DNA from: Ottelia alismoides
Lineage: Eukaryota; Streptophyta; Magnoliopsida; Alismatales; Hydrocharitaceae
Length of the DNA stretch: 64,000 nt
Assembly: GCA_037367405.1 (NCBI GenBank)
Contig: JAZKJV010010625.1
Location: forward strand, 1-64,000
Reading direction: 5' to 3'
Shown piece after piece: positions 50,276 through 60,938 of this stretch; position 1 is the first letter of the stretch; the number at the start of each line of letters is the position of its first letter. The notes under the pieces are model-generated. The model did no database searches and had not been told where the DNA came from. It saw only the letters and a program-made list of their open reading frames with translations. The position numbers were made by a program, and so were the translations under genes.

Positions 50276-51222
50276 CATGGCCTTAAATTTCGGCGAATTT
50301 CGACCGAAATTCGGTCGAAATTCGGTTTCGTGGCGATACCGACATCGAAACCATGTATAATATCTGTTTCCAGGATTTCGGCCGAAATTTCGGCCGAATT
50401 TCGGTCATTTCGGTCCATTTCGGTGGAAATTGTTCACAGATTTCTCGGATTTCGGTGGAATTTCGGTTCATTTCAGTCCATTTCGGTCCATTTCGACTGA
50501 AATTGTTCTAGGTCACCATATGTCATGCCTAGGCCACTTATTGATATTCATAGGTACTATTTGGTCACTAAATGAAATTTATAGGTCACTATTTCAACCA
50601 CCATTGCAATATAAGCCACTATTCCAACCACCATTGTAATAAATAAGGCCATTAAGGGTCCTATTTAAACCCAATAAATATAATCTATATGTTCTCATTC
50701 CATCTCACAACTTCACAAGTCACGATTCACAACCTAACTTAAGTCTTGGAGAGCAAAGTTTCCAAATTCCAAGTCTCGTATAACATACATTTTACGATCA
50801 CAAGATCTACTATGCATTTATTTTGGCATACATGTTAAAATATTCGTGTTTGTGTGTGTGTCTTGTTTTATTTTTAAATAAAAGTATTATTATTCTTTTG
50901 AGAATTGATAGAAAAATTGAATGCCAAAATTTAACCGTGTACTGAAATATGAAATTTCACTCTGGACGGTCATTGATATGATGACCGAAATCATTATTTT
51001 AAGGTACTGAACGTTATAACATCTTATTATAAGCAAAAAAACTTGTATTTATGCCTCTTTTATTGATTAAACAACATTGCAAATCTTAAATTTTGAAAAA
51101 AATGAGTTTTCAAGTCGTTTTCCCAATTTCCGTCCATTTCACCGAAATTCCACCGAAATTCCACCGAAATTCCTTTTCTGGGCTTACCGAAACGAAACCG
51201 AAATCCGACATTTGAGGCCTTG
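50276..51222. mobile_element. Non-autonomous hAT-like element, TTCGG-rich ends
   Basis: Terminal inverted repeats CATGGCCTTAAATTTCGG and, inverted, CAAGGCCTCAAATGTCGG. An exact 8-bp target duplication GTTATAAG lies at 50,268-50,275 and 51,223-51,230. The subterminal 230 bp on the left and 120 bp on the right consist of TTTCGGTCGAAATTCGG-like words that can fold on themselves. No transposase is encoded; the open frame through the left end is an artefact of the repeat. Confidence 0.85.
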
Positions 51223-51438
51223 GTTATAAGGTGATCCACCATCAATAGCCAAATAAAAAATCAGACCCATAATGAGACCTTCCAACTCCATAGGTCAGTG
51301 AATCTATCTGAGACAAGCATTGGATCCAAAACCTCCAATAGCTAGAAGGCCATAGATGCTTTCCAGATAGTCGAATGTCCATCAGGCCAAGAGATAACAG
51401 ATCCATGGTCCACCTAGTCGCTCACCAACTAATAGCGA

Positions 51439-52519
51439 CAGGGGTGTTCACGGGGCGGGTACCCGACCCATTCAACCGTGACCTGCCCTGACCCATCGTT
51501 AATGGGTCATGGGTTGACCCGACCCGTCACAATGGGTACCCGATTCTAGTGGATACCCGCATTATTTGAACGGGTCGTGGGTACCGTTGGTACTGTGAAA
51601 TATAATGAATGGTCTAATTACATCCAATAATGGATACAATGTAATGAAAGTAGCTAACTTGCCCCCTTCATTTATAATCATGTGTTGCATCTTCATCCCT
51701 ATGCAAAGTTGATGTTGCAGGAAAAGAATAATATGGATATTCATTCCTAGTGTTATGTTATTCTGCACATTATGCAGTATAAAGATGTCATTGGTGTATA
51801 ATACGATTATATCCCTATCTATAGTTACATATATTTCTAGGGGTACAAACGTAAAATGCCTTCCTAAAATATCCCACTGAGAAAATAACAAGAGTTTGGG
51901 ATAAAGGGCAATACAAATGTTGGAACATGAAAAATTATCCCAGCAAGAAAAGGGCAACCACGAGAGCGTCCTCCAATAGCGCATCCTTCCTCTGTTTGGA
52001 TCAGGATCGATTTCTCTTTGTGGGCAATTAGTCGATCATGACTAGTGCTGTGAGGATGATGGGTTCTTTTGGCTCCCATGGTGGTTTCTCCGATAGATAC
52101 TCATCATCTCCTGGTTGGTGCTTCTTCACCATGAATCTGCGAAGCTATATTCGAATTATCTCTTGGCCGCCGCAAAGGTGGGGCAGAGCGGTACAAACGA
52201 CGAGGCTTATAGGAGGATTGCGGGATAGCTGGAGGAGCGCAATAGTGATGGAGAAGACATTGGAAGCCTGGAAGCCCTAGTGGCAAATCAAAAGGAAATC
52301 GGGCGACGGGGTTAGATTGGTTTCCATGTGGAGGGGTTGATACCCGATCGGGTACCTGGTTCCTCCATCGGGTTTTCCATTGGGTTGTGAAGATTTAGCG
52401 AGTCACGAATGTACGGGTACCCGACCCGGAGTTCTCTTCACGGGTACCCGTGCAATTCGGGTCATAACAATTGGGTCGGGGCGAGTCCCCATTTGACCCT
52501 AGGATTCTGTACACCCCTA
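51439..52519. mobile_element. Non-autonomous hAT-like element with GGGTACCCG subterminal repeats
   Basis: Ends are CAGGGGTGTTCACGGG and, inverted, TAGGGGTGTACAG. Flanks AATAGCGA (51,431-51,438) and AATAGCAT (52,520-52,527) agree at 6 of 8 positions. Both ends carry clusters of GGGTACCCGACCC-type words, a pattern I know from widespread plant hAT MITEs. The interior has no transposase. Confidence 0.8.
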
Positions 52520-52830
52520 AATAGCATGGCTAGCACCTCAAGCAACAATAAAAACTCCTAGAAATGTTGATATGCCAACTTAGTATGAACGAAAGATATC
52601 CAGCTAACGCTCTTCCATTAGTCTCTAACATAAATTAGTGTCAATTGTTAGTGCAAAGAGACATGGAAATCGAACTCGCAAAGGCCTCATCTAGTCACTT
52701 GGTCCAGCCAGCTTCCCAAAATCAGAAATCACATCCATTTCTTAAGACAAGCTTGTGAGTGACACCACATGCAGAAGCATTGAGCAAATCTCCTTCCAGA
52801 AATTGCTTTAAACTAAGTCTAGGGATATGC

Positions 52831-54416
52831 ATTCGTGCATTGAACGTTTTTTGTTGCATCAAACTCAGTAACTCAACCTATTTGCTAATAAACCATAGTT
52901 GCAAACCAAACCATAAATTAAATCATTCTTAAATGCATTTAATTAGTAGTTCTTCATCATTATGCAAACAAATCTTCCCTAGACATGTTCACAAATCTCT
53001 ACGAGCAAGATAAAGATGCATATACACAAACAACTACAAGCGATAAATAAAAGTAAAAAAAGCAAAATATACCAAAACCTAATCTAGTGCGTTGCGGTTG
53101 GTGGCTGGAGAGGCTTGGCGGAAGGCTTTAACGGAAACTGGGACCTCCCTTGGTGTCGGCAACATGGAGAGGGAGTCTCCTTTTACCTGAATCGGAGGAG
53201 AGGTGGTTCGGGGATGCATGGCGGAGGCGAATGCGAGGTGTTGAGGAGCAGAGAATCACACAAGGAGGGTTTGGTTGGAACCATAATCATGTTAACTGGG
53301 TTGGGCACCTCTAGTTAAAAAAAATTCTAAGCAAAAATCGATCGAGTAGTCGACCGACTAACTTGACTACTCGCTTGATTAATCGGGTGGACCCGACTAA
53401 GGCATGATTTGGGCTAGTCGACTTGGCTATCTGGCCGAGTCGATTAATCTGACTGACTAATTAGGTTAGTTGGCCATTTTTCGCAATATTCTGGACTGAG
53501 AAGGAATCTGTGGGAAGACTCGACAAAACTTTTGTAGAGGAAGATGATCGAAACAAAATTGTCGCATGTACATAGAAACTGATCCAGTGTGAATGGAATA
53601 TCTGCCTGCATTAGGATACTAGACCAATCTATGGAGATCCCCTTGCTTACAACCACATACAATCACCCTATTCTGAGTATATCATGAAACACAAGAGAAA
53701 ATGGGTCAAATATGACACGACAACTCATATCATTGGTAATATGACTAATAGATAATACGTTCATAGAAAAATCAGGTGTATGAAGCACAATTTATAGATG
53801 CATGGACGGTGTTAACATAGCCTCTTCTTGCCTTGTAATAGAAGATGTGTCCCATCCGTCGGGTAAGCGGGTAGATTCAGAGATCCGAAAGTCTGAAATT
53901 GCCCTGGAATCACCAAATGAGACAACACATAAACTCATATCACACAAGGAGGATCAATGGTCAACATAGGAACTTAGTGCAAGGCCTAGAGAGGCTACTG
54001 GGTGGCGACCAAGAGGAGGTGTAGTTTCCACTTGGTGAACCACGGGGGTGTTGCTGGCTTTGTCCTGCCGTTAGAGGGGTTGCCATGCGTTGGATATAAG
54101 GGTGGTGACATAAGGTGGGGGCGGGAATGCAAGGTGATGGTGGCAGCATGAGATGTGAGCAGTGCGAGGGGTGTGGCGGTGGCACGAGATGGAGCGGCTC
54201 GAGTAGATGGGATGGGGACGACAATACCAAGAAGGGGTGTGGTGTGAGATGGGAGTGTCGAATGGAGTAGGGTAACTGGCTCTGACTAAGAATCGTCGCT
54301 CTAATATTATATGGAGCGAAAAAGATGAATTGATTATTTAAGAGGCTATAAAGCTCTTTTATATAGAGAGGAGAAATCCTAGAGGACAAATTATGTAAGA
54401 CAAAAAGAATAGATAA
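52831..54416. other. Intron 1 sequence with a TCGACTA-rich patch
   Basis: Mostly unremarkable. Positions 53,335-53,470 are dense in GTCGAC, GACTAATC and TAATCGGG words with inverted symmetry, recalling the low-complexity ends of the MITEs nearby, but I could not define inverted termini or a target duplication. The open frame at 53,961-54,509 on the minus strand has no domain. Confidence 0.4.
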
Positions 54417-54424
54417 ATACAAAC

Positions 54425-54616
54425 CATGGAAGGCCGTATCGATATCGATATCGTTTCGATATCGTATTGATACGATATTTCGACGATATATCGCCGAAAT
54501 ATCGCCCATATCGACGAGACTTTGTGAAGAAAGTGCCTGGAAGCAATATCGGTGCCCATATCGGTCCCATGTCGATATCGATGTATCAACGCTATATCAT
54601 CGTATTTCCTTCCATG
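54425..54616. mobile_element. hAT-like MITE with ATCGATAT-type interior (copy 1)
   Basis: 192 bp with ends CATGGAAGG / CCTTCCATG and an exact 8-bp target duplication ATACAAAC (54,417-54,424 and 54,617-54,624). The interior is nearly all GATATCGATATCG, ATATCGCC and CCATATCG words. It shares GTGCCTGGAA and GGTGCCCATATCGGTCCCAT with copy 2 in the opposite orientation. Confidence 0.88.
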
Positions 54617-54849
54617 ATACAAACAACTCTCAATTGTTGTCATCTTCTTCTTGATCTTCTTCTTTTATGGTCTTCTTCAACATTTCCTACATGCATCCTC
54701 TGTGCCATTAGCAGCATCACGCCTTGCAGCTCAAAACACCTTCACCGTACCCCCCCTCAGGCCCTCCATCTGCATCACCTTTCCCCGACACCACCTTCGC
54801 TCACAACACCCCCTGACACGCACCTTGAGCCCCTCTATTGATTCGACAT

Positions 54850-54999
54850 TGTGCTTTGCTCCCCTCATCATCTCTACATCCTAGCTCCTCTATCATCGTC
54901 CTCCTTTGTCACCACAACAACCTACACTGTGCTTTTCTCCCCTCATCATCTCTACATCCTAGCTCCTCTCTCATCGTCATCCTTTTCACCACAACCTAC
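54850..54999 (+). repeat. 78-bp tandem repeat, two units
   Basis: TGTGCTTTGCTCCCCTCATC and its copy start at 54,850 and 54,928. Both run through CATCATCTCTACATCCTAGC to ACCACAAC. Simple duplication; no function inferred. Confidence 0.75.
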
Positions 55000-56550
55000 A
55001 CATCAGTTGGAGCGGCTAGTACCTAGAGATGGATGCTACATTGTCCCCAACATCCGGCCAAGTGCCTCCTTTGGCTGCCTCAAGTAGCAATGACAATCGC
55101 TGGACATATATCAAGGCCTAGAAAAGATTCCTTCTTAACTAAGCATTGGTTTGAAGAGACCATGGCTCCTCTCCAGTAGATGGGCGAAGTAAGGGAAGGG
55201 CATATCTGTTTACGGTGCATGAGAGTAAGGGCGCAACTTTTATTGAAAAAAAGGTGGAAACATAACTGCCACATCAAAAATTCAATAGGGCACCGGCGTA
55301 AAAAATCCTTAAAAAATTATTGTAAATATCAATCTACTCATATTAGATTATTGGTGTTATTATGTTATTTGGCTAGATGTTTACCTTTTTATTTGTTGTG
55401 CTCTTTTCTTGAGCTTGCACTAGTGTTTGTTTCTTGCTGCTTAGATTTCTGATCATTAGTGAATATGCTGTGCGGAATTTGGGTGGATAGATAAATGGGA
55501 TGAGGAGCGGATGGACACACCAAGTTGCATGATGGAGGAGAAGGATGGGGTTGATGAGGTGAAATAAGGAAGAAGAGTTAAAATTAATGGAAGGAGGGAG
55601 GGATAAAAACAATGGCTAAATAAAATACCAAAAGTATGCATCGCTAAGTGTCTTGATGACATCCAGTGCATTTTATAGATAGTCAAAAGTATGCATCATT
55701 TGGATCACAAAATTCGTCAGATTGTAGGTTGAGAAATAAAATACCAAAGATGTAATGATGATCCTATGCAAGAATAAAAGAGAATACAAAATTGCGCAAA
55801 CTACAAGAATCTCAAGCAGACAACACACTAGGGCATGGGACGGGCACCTGATTTGGCCCTTTAGTTTAAGTTGAACAATTCTTGTTAATTTTCTAATTTA
55901 ATGGAGTTTTATTTGCTTTTCTGTATGAACTAGCTTCAACAAGAGATGTCCTGATTCATAGGATTGCAATATTTTATCATGTAACCACCATACAATTTAT
56001 TTAAAATGAGTTAATCTTGGTGTTTGAATATATAAGAAATGACGGGATTTTTATTTACCCATTGTTTTTTATTCCTCACTCACTTCCATTCATTTTAACT
56101 CTTTTTCCTTGGATTCACATCATCAACCCCCGTCAGGTTTTTTTAAAATATCCTCTCGTGACTCCAATACTCTCTGGCTATTATCCTTAAACAATACAAA
56201 CGTTACATCTGCCACTCTTTTTTGTGCATAATTTTTATACTATTTTTCCTTTCTTTTGGAGTTCTATATGTGACACCAATATAGAGAGGTGACACCAGTA
56301 TATACTAAGTTCTACAAGCGTTACATCAACCCTGTCAGATTTAGATTTTTGTTCATGATATGTTTGTTTTCCTTTTTTGTTCCGGCACTTCTCTCCCTTC
56401 AATTGGCAAGGCCACATTCCCTCCAACTTTCAGCTTTCTTCAGATCTAGCATTTTCTGTGTAGAAGGATAACGGACAAGTTAATATGGTATACCATCTGT
56501 AGGTTACATGTGATTTTAACATTTCATAACATGTTGTTTCTGCTATTTAG

Positions 56551-56662
56551 AGTTACTCTACCAGACGGTGCTGTAAAGCAGGGACAAAAATGGTTAACTA
56601 CACCATTGGATGTTGCAAAGGAAATCTCAAGTGGTTTAGCGGCAAATGCTCTGATATCTGAG
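56551..56662 (+). CDS. THRRS: Threonyl-tRNA synthetase, exon 2 (TGS domain start)
   Basis: 112 bp between TATTTAG and GAG|GTCTGT. Joined to exon 1 it gives ETIR|VTLPDGAVKQGQKWL then TTPLDVAKEISSGL and AANALISE. This is the beginning of the TGS domain that opens the conserved part of threonyl-tRNA synthetases. The splice phase agrees on both sides: exon 1 supplies AG and exon 2 supplies A of an Arg codon, and exon 2 ends on a codon boundary. The next exon should begin with the V(N/D)GVLWDM block; I found none before 64,000, so the rest of the gene lies to the right. Confidence 0.85.
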
Positions 56663-58089
56663 GTCTGTTTTACACTGGTTTTGTTATCTAATTAATGTTA
56701 TTAAACTGCAATTCAGCTTCTGCTAAGCTTGTTAAGTTTGCTATTTGGATACAGATAGCAGTATATGGTGACCACTTAAGGCCCTAAATGTCGGTTTCGG
56801 TCACCATTTCGGTACCGACCGAAACAGAATTTCGGTGGAATTTCGACTAAAATTTCGACTGAAATTTCGGTCATTTCGGTCATTTTTTGTACTAGGACCC
56901 CCATATTTCGGTCATTTCGGTCATTTCGGTCGAATTTCGATTTCGACTGGATATCGATATTCGACAGAAATTCGACCGAATTTCGCTGAAATTTGAGGCC
57001 ATATTTATAAATCATCTCAACAATAAATCTCAACACTTAATGTGGGAAAGGCTTGGTTACAGTTTAGCATCCTGGATTTTCTTGTTCATCCCTATGGAGT
57101 AACTGAAGTGAAGTTAAGCATACTCTTGTGACAATCTTTTTGCAAAAAAAACTCTTGCCATGACCTTTAGATAAAGGCTTACTTAATTATCTAGTTCATT
57201 CCTACCGATGAAGGCTGAAGGATATAACATAATCCTAAGAGTTAGTGGCATATGGGCAATGGACTTAGCTTAATATTTATCACATGTTCTGACCCAGAAT
57301 CTCACTTATCCCATAGTTGCCATGGCCATTAATCTAATCATCACTATTACCCTTACTTTAGTTATTTGAACAATCTAAATACTCTACAGACTACTCTTGA
57401 GATGCTATAAAAGGGGGGGGGGTTATGTGTATACAAAAATGTACCCATACTAACTCTTTTCAGCGTACTTGGAGAGTATTATTTGCGATTCTTCAGTTTT
57501 AGACGCAATTCCTTGTTAAAACTACCATAAACTGACCATTTGTAAAAATTGTGAAATAACATATACAAAAATAATTTGGAAACTCCATCAGGTTTTTAGC
57601 ATTATACATGGTGAACATTCTCGGTTATTCTTCGTCTATCAAAAGATAGAAATGCTCATTCTGAAGCACCACATGTTCTTAGCTAATAACAAGGCCCATA
57701 TGAAGGCAAATGTTTTAGGTCTCTCTTGCTTAGAACGTGGGTAGCCCCACCAAGGTCCTCTTTAACTTCCTAATACATTAGGTGTTCACACATGCCGAGG
57801 TTTTTCTTCTTCAAATTAAGGATTAAAACATCATGATACATTGTTGATCTATTCGTGATATATCAATGCCAATGTTACTATTAATCTCTCTTTTCCTAGA
57901 TCAGATATGGTTCAATATCATTGATGTATTGTCTCGTGTAGCCAATATTGACAAATTTGAAGTATGTTTCGAATGATATCCTACCAATATTGATGCTCTT
58001 TCATTGTAATCAACCTTATTGCTTGATTTTGCTGCTTGTTTTTATGGAGCTTAGAAAGTATTTCTTTGATTTTCTATGCTTCTTGTGGC
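56663..58089 (+). other. Intron 2 of threonyl-tRNA synthetase, first part
   Basis: Starts GTCTGT after exon 2. It contains the MITE-like block at 56,777-57,003; the rest shows nothing I recognise. The intron continues past the window end (more than 7.3 kb). Confidence 0.6.
56777..57003. mobile_element. Small TTCGG-rich MITE, relative of 50,276-51,222
   Basis: Ends AAGGCCCTAAATGTCGG and, inverted, ATGGCCTCAAATTTCAGCG match the termini of the 947-bp element. The interior is TTTCGGTCATTTCGG-like throughout. No clear target duplication is visible, so the exact ends are uncertain by a few bases. Confidence 0.65.
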
Positions 58090-58286
58090 TTGCTGATCAG
58101 TCAATATTTATTTAAAAAAGATTGTTTGGGATTTTGTAGCTACTGTGAGGATTTACACATTTATATACAAATTCTACACGAATAAATAATCAAATTTATG
58201 TCTCTATTTTTGAACAATGCCCTCGAGCTCTTTTTTGGTGGGGGGAATGGGTTTTCTACCTCCCTCTTGACCCCTGGCTTGCTGAT
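58090..58286 (+). repeat. Left unit of a ~190-bp duplication flanking an LTR element
   Basis: Homologous to 61,221-61,410: shared words include TTTATTTAAAAA, GAATAAATAATC and AACAATGCCCTCGAGCTC. Both units end GC(T/A)TGCTGAT or GCATGCTGAT. The LTR element sits exactly between the two units. Confidence 0.75.
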
Positions 58287-58585
58287 TGTTGGAGTATTTG
58301 TTATGCATCACTTGAGTAGACGGGTAAATGGATTCCTTCAAGATCCATTTACCACATCTTGTGGTTTAGTCCCACATCTACCATCTGTGGGATGTGGAGA
58401 CTCAATGATGGCTATATAAGAAGCCCCTCATCTCCTGTATCCAATGAGAAAAGTGAATGAACAATCGACCCTTTGAGGCGTTCTCCTGTGGTTTCATCCC
58501 ATTACGTAGGGAGTAGGGTTCCACGTTAAAATCACGTTCTTTATTCTTTTTATCTAATACGATTCCGCATTCGTATTTTCTAACA
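58287..58585 (+). repeat. 5' LTR of the non-autonomous element (299 bp)
   Basis: TG...CA ends. Matches 60,939-61,220 with small differences, including a deletion of about 20 bp in the 3' copy near its start. Confidence 0.85.
58413..58420 (+). promoter_or_regulatory. TATA box in the 5' LTR
   Basis: TATATAAG, conserved at 61,040-61,047 in the 3' LTR, in a position expected for the LTR promoter. Confidence 0.6.
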
Positions 58586-58597
58586 TGGTATCAGAGC
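58586..58597 (+). other. Primer-binding site, initiator tRNA-Met
   Basis: TGGTATCAGAGC, the classic 12-base complement to the initiator tRNA-Met 3' end. Confidence 0.85.
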
Positions 58598-59039
58598 GGG
58601 TTCGATTCTGAAGGAGTTATTTTCATCACTTATTTGAGATTCGATTTTGGTGCTATGAAGATTATTATTATATTCTGGAGATAACATCTCAATTCCTGAC
58701 AATATTCTTGATGATTCGCAAGCATATTCGTGTTCGAGTTCAAGAAGCAGTTTAGGGTTTTCTGAAACCCTAAGCTTTGCATGATTCGTTCTTGCATCTC
58801 CAGACTCTACATCTCGAAGAAAATGGGGGTTTTTGATTCGTTGCACATGTTGCAAAATTTTGAGGTGATGGTAGTGAAGCTCCATGTCATGCATCTTCGT
58901 TGAGTCAGGCCATGCGAGGCCTCCATCCCTTCACAATGTCGGCAATCAAAGAAGATGCCTCATATAGGGGAAGCATTGTGCGGCATTTATATGGTTTCAG
59001 AAAGAGACGGCTCCGATCCCTGGCGGCTCTAAAGAGCAA

Positions 59040-59500
59040 GGTGTTTCGCTAGCTCCGAGACCACATGCCGAAGAAGAGGAGGCGGAGAAACCCTCCGCCG
59101 TCGGCTCTCCAAGATCCTCGGCTCCTTCGACCACGTAGACCTCCCATCCTTCTTGGCTCCCTTCTCGACAACTCCATCAGGCGCATGCAGAGACGCTCCC
59201 CCTTTGGCGGCAGACCCCCGCGCGCCCCTCATCGCCACTCCCCTCATGTAGACGACTGTGCCTGCGAACTCCCAGTGGTGGAGCTCCACCGCGACATGCA
59301 ACGGCGACAATGATCCCCAATAGCCCCTCTTCGAACAAGAAGGAGGTGGCAGTAGTGCCGCACTCTCAACCCCCTCCCAGCAACTCCCTCGACGTCAGAT
59401 CTCCCCCTTTGTATCCCCTTCAGCGCTGAGCCGCACCTCCAGTCAAGACGTAGATCAGAGGCCCCTCCCATCGAGGGCGACGGGTGTTCGAGGCAGAAGG
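59040..59500 (+). other. GC-rich insert, possible captured gene fragment
   Basis: Composition shifts sharply to GC-rich. One frame reads RRRLSKILGSFDHVDLPSFL, then APFSTTPSG, before a stop at about 59,248; another gives an Arg/Pro-rich frame from ATG 59,065. I recognise no family. The abrupt composition change inside an element that also took up infA makes host-gene capture plausible. Confidence 0.35.
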
Positions 59501-60350
59501 GGTTCCCACGATGGGAACCCTAGGGACCGATGGCCTTTAAAATTTTTTTAGGGCTACTTATTTGAAAGCCCCAAGTGGGCTGTATGATGTAAAAAGAAAA
59601 GAAAAGAGGAGAGGGTGAGAGCAGGAGTAATAAAAAGAGAGAGGGAGAGAGGGCCCAAGTTGGGCAAGCTTTTTTTGTTTTTAAAAAGGGAAGAGGTGCA
59701 TACAAAAGAAAAGCCATACACTACAAAAAAATTTGCAAAAAAGGGAGCTAGAAAAAAGGGTGGCTATTACAAAAAAGGAGAAAGCGAAAATAGCCAAGAA
59801 AAAAGAGCCAAAGAAAAAGAGAGAATAAACAACTAATTAAAAAATGATTTCAAAAAAAATTGATATATCAACTTATGTAATGTTTTCCCCTATTCCTCGT
59901 CTTCTCCCAACTTTGTCGATTGTTTTCCAAGTATGGGAGAAATGGGGAGTATTATGTAGAGTCAGAGGTCTGTTCCAGATTCAGATATCCGATCTCTGAC
60001 CAGCCAGATATTCAGACTCTACAGATGTTCAGACTCAACGTCAGATATTTTCCGAGTTTGCAGTTCGATGTGTACATGTGTGCCATCATTTTTGTGGTAC
60101 CCAACATTCTTGTTTTGTTGACCAGAGTTTTCATGTGTTCCATAGGGACTCCTGAGTAGATATCCTATTTCTTATGCCATGTGGGTTAGGGTTTTCATGT
60201 GGTTTCATAGGGACTTTAGAGTAGAGATCCCATTCTCTGAGCTAGTATGAGAGAGACCCAGTTCTCTGACGAGGAGACCTCCCCCCCTTCTGGCATCTTA
60301 ATTTGATCTGTAACTTATTACCCGTGAAAAGGAAATGAAAGGTAAGTTAT

Positions 60351-60884
60351 ATGACTACTCCTCCATTAGTTGATATTTCTAGGAGGGTCATCCGGAATGA
60401 AAGAAAAAAATTGATTAATGATGGTTTAGTTACTGAATCACTTCCCAATGGTATATTCCGTGTCCGTTTAGATAATGAGGATCTAATTCTAGGTTATGTT
60501 TCGGGGAGGATCCGACGCATGTTTATACACATACTACCGAAGGATAGAGTCAAATTCTTTTTCAAACTTCATTCTTCAGTGACTGTGGACTTTGACGATG
60601 ATTGCACTCCATGGCATTTCAGTTCGGCCCATTCAGAGATGGAGCAACTATCCACATGTTGTGGCGGGCCAGAGTTCTCCAAGAGGAGGCTCTTTTCAGT
60701 TGCAGTGACTTTGATAGGCGCAGTACAGAGCACATGCTCTCCGACGAGGAGATTCAGTTTGACTCACACTCCATCCCGTTCGTCCTCCTCACCCGTACGA
60801 CATGAGAAGCAACATCCTCGACAACAACCGACAATTGTGCGGGTTGATTTGATATTGTCCGTAGTGTCCTGTAGCATGAGTTGA
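60351..60884 (+). pseudogene. infA: Plastid infA-like segment inside the LTR element, fused into a 177-codon frame
   Basis: infA encodes translation initiation factor IF-1. Residues 17-69 of the frame read [20 protein letters not shown], then [17 protein letters not shown] and [17 protein letters not shown]. This matches plastid IF-1 from its N-terminus to the DRVKIE block. The original infA start (ATGAAAGAA at 60,397) is put out of frame by a one-base loss, but an upstream ATG at 60,351 reads the IF-1 frame. After about 60,556 the last IF-1 residues are replaced by unrelated sequence to TGA 60,882. AT-rich codons close to those I know for plastid infA suggest direct plastid origin. Function is not implied. 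Confidence 0.8.
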
Positions 60885-60925
60885 GATTTCTTTCTGTTTG
60901 TCCAAGTTGAGCATTGCATGCTCCA

Positions 60926-60938
60926 GCTTGAGGGGGAG
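60926..60938 (+). other. Polypurine tract of the non-autonomous element
   Basis: GCTTGAGGGGGAG, directly before the 3' LTR. Confidence 0.8.

Larger units (their letters stand above)
49890..52830 (-). pseudogene. LINE reverse-transcriptase zinc-binding domain remnant, split by two DNA elements
   Basis: On the minus strand 50,260-50,100 reads CDCERCLAEEENIEHLFIVC then P. This is the C-x2-C ... H-x3-C pattern of the zf-RVT region after plant LINE reverse transcriptases. A frameshifted W-V-A-A-I-L-W ... ARNGSIF stretch follows. After the hAT element at 50,276-51,222, the minus strand reads WPDGHSTIWKASM-like sequence (51,438-51,231). The flank continues after 52,520. Stops and frameshifts abound, and the upstream RT core is not identified. 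Confidence 0.55.
48347..56550 (+). other. Intron 1 of threonyl-tRNA synthetase (8.2 kb)
   Basis: Bounded by AG|GTAAAT and TGCTATTTAG|AGTT. It contains a LINE remnant split by two hAT elements (49,890-52,830), a MITE (54,425-54,616) and a 78-bp tandem repeat (54,850-54,999). Positions 48,350-49,890 and 54,999-56,550 hold no feature I recognise. Confidence 0.8.

Noticed and set aside
50174..50500. Open frame across the left end of the TTCGG-rich element
   Set aside because: The repetitive FRSISVEI-type protein is a by-product of the repeated TTTCGG words, not a gene.
54467..55087. Several overlapping open frames in intron 1
   Set aside because: They cross the MITE and a 78-bp tandem repeat, with Ser/His/Pro low-complexity translation and no conserved motif.
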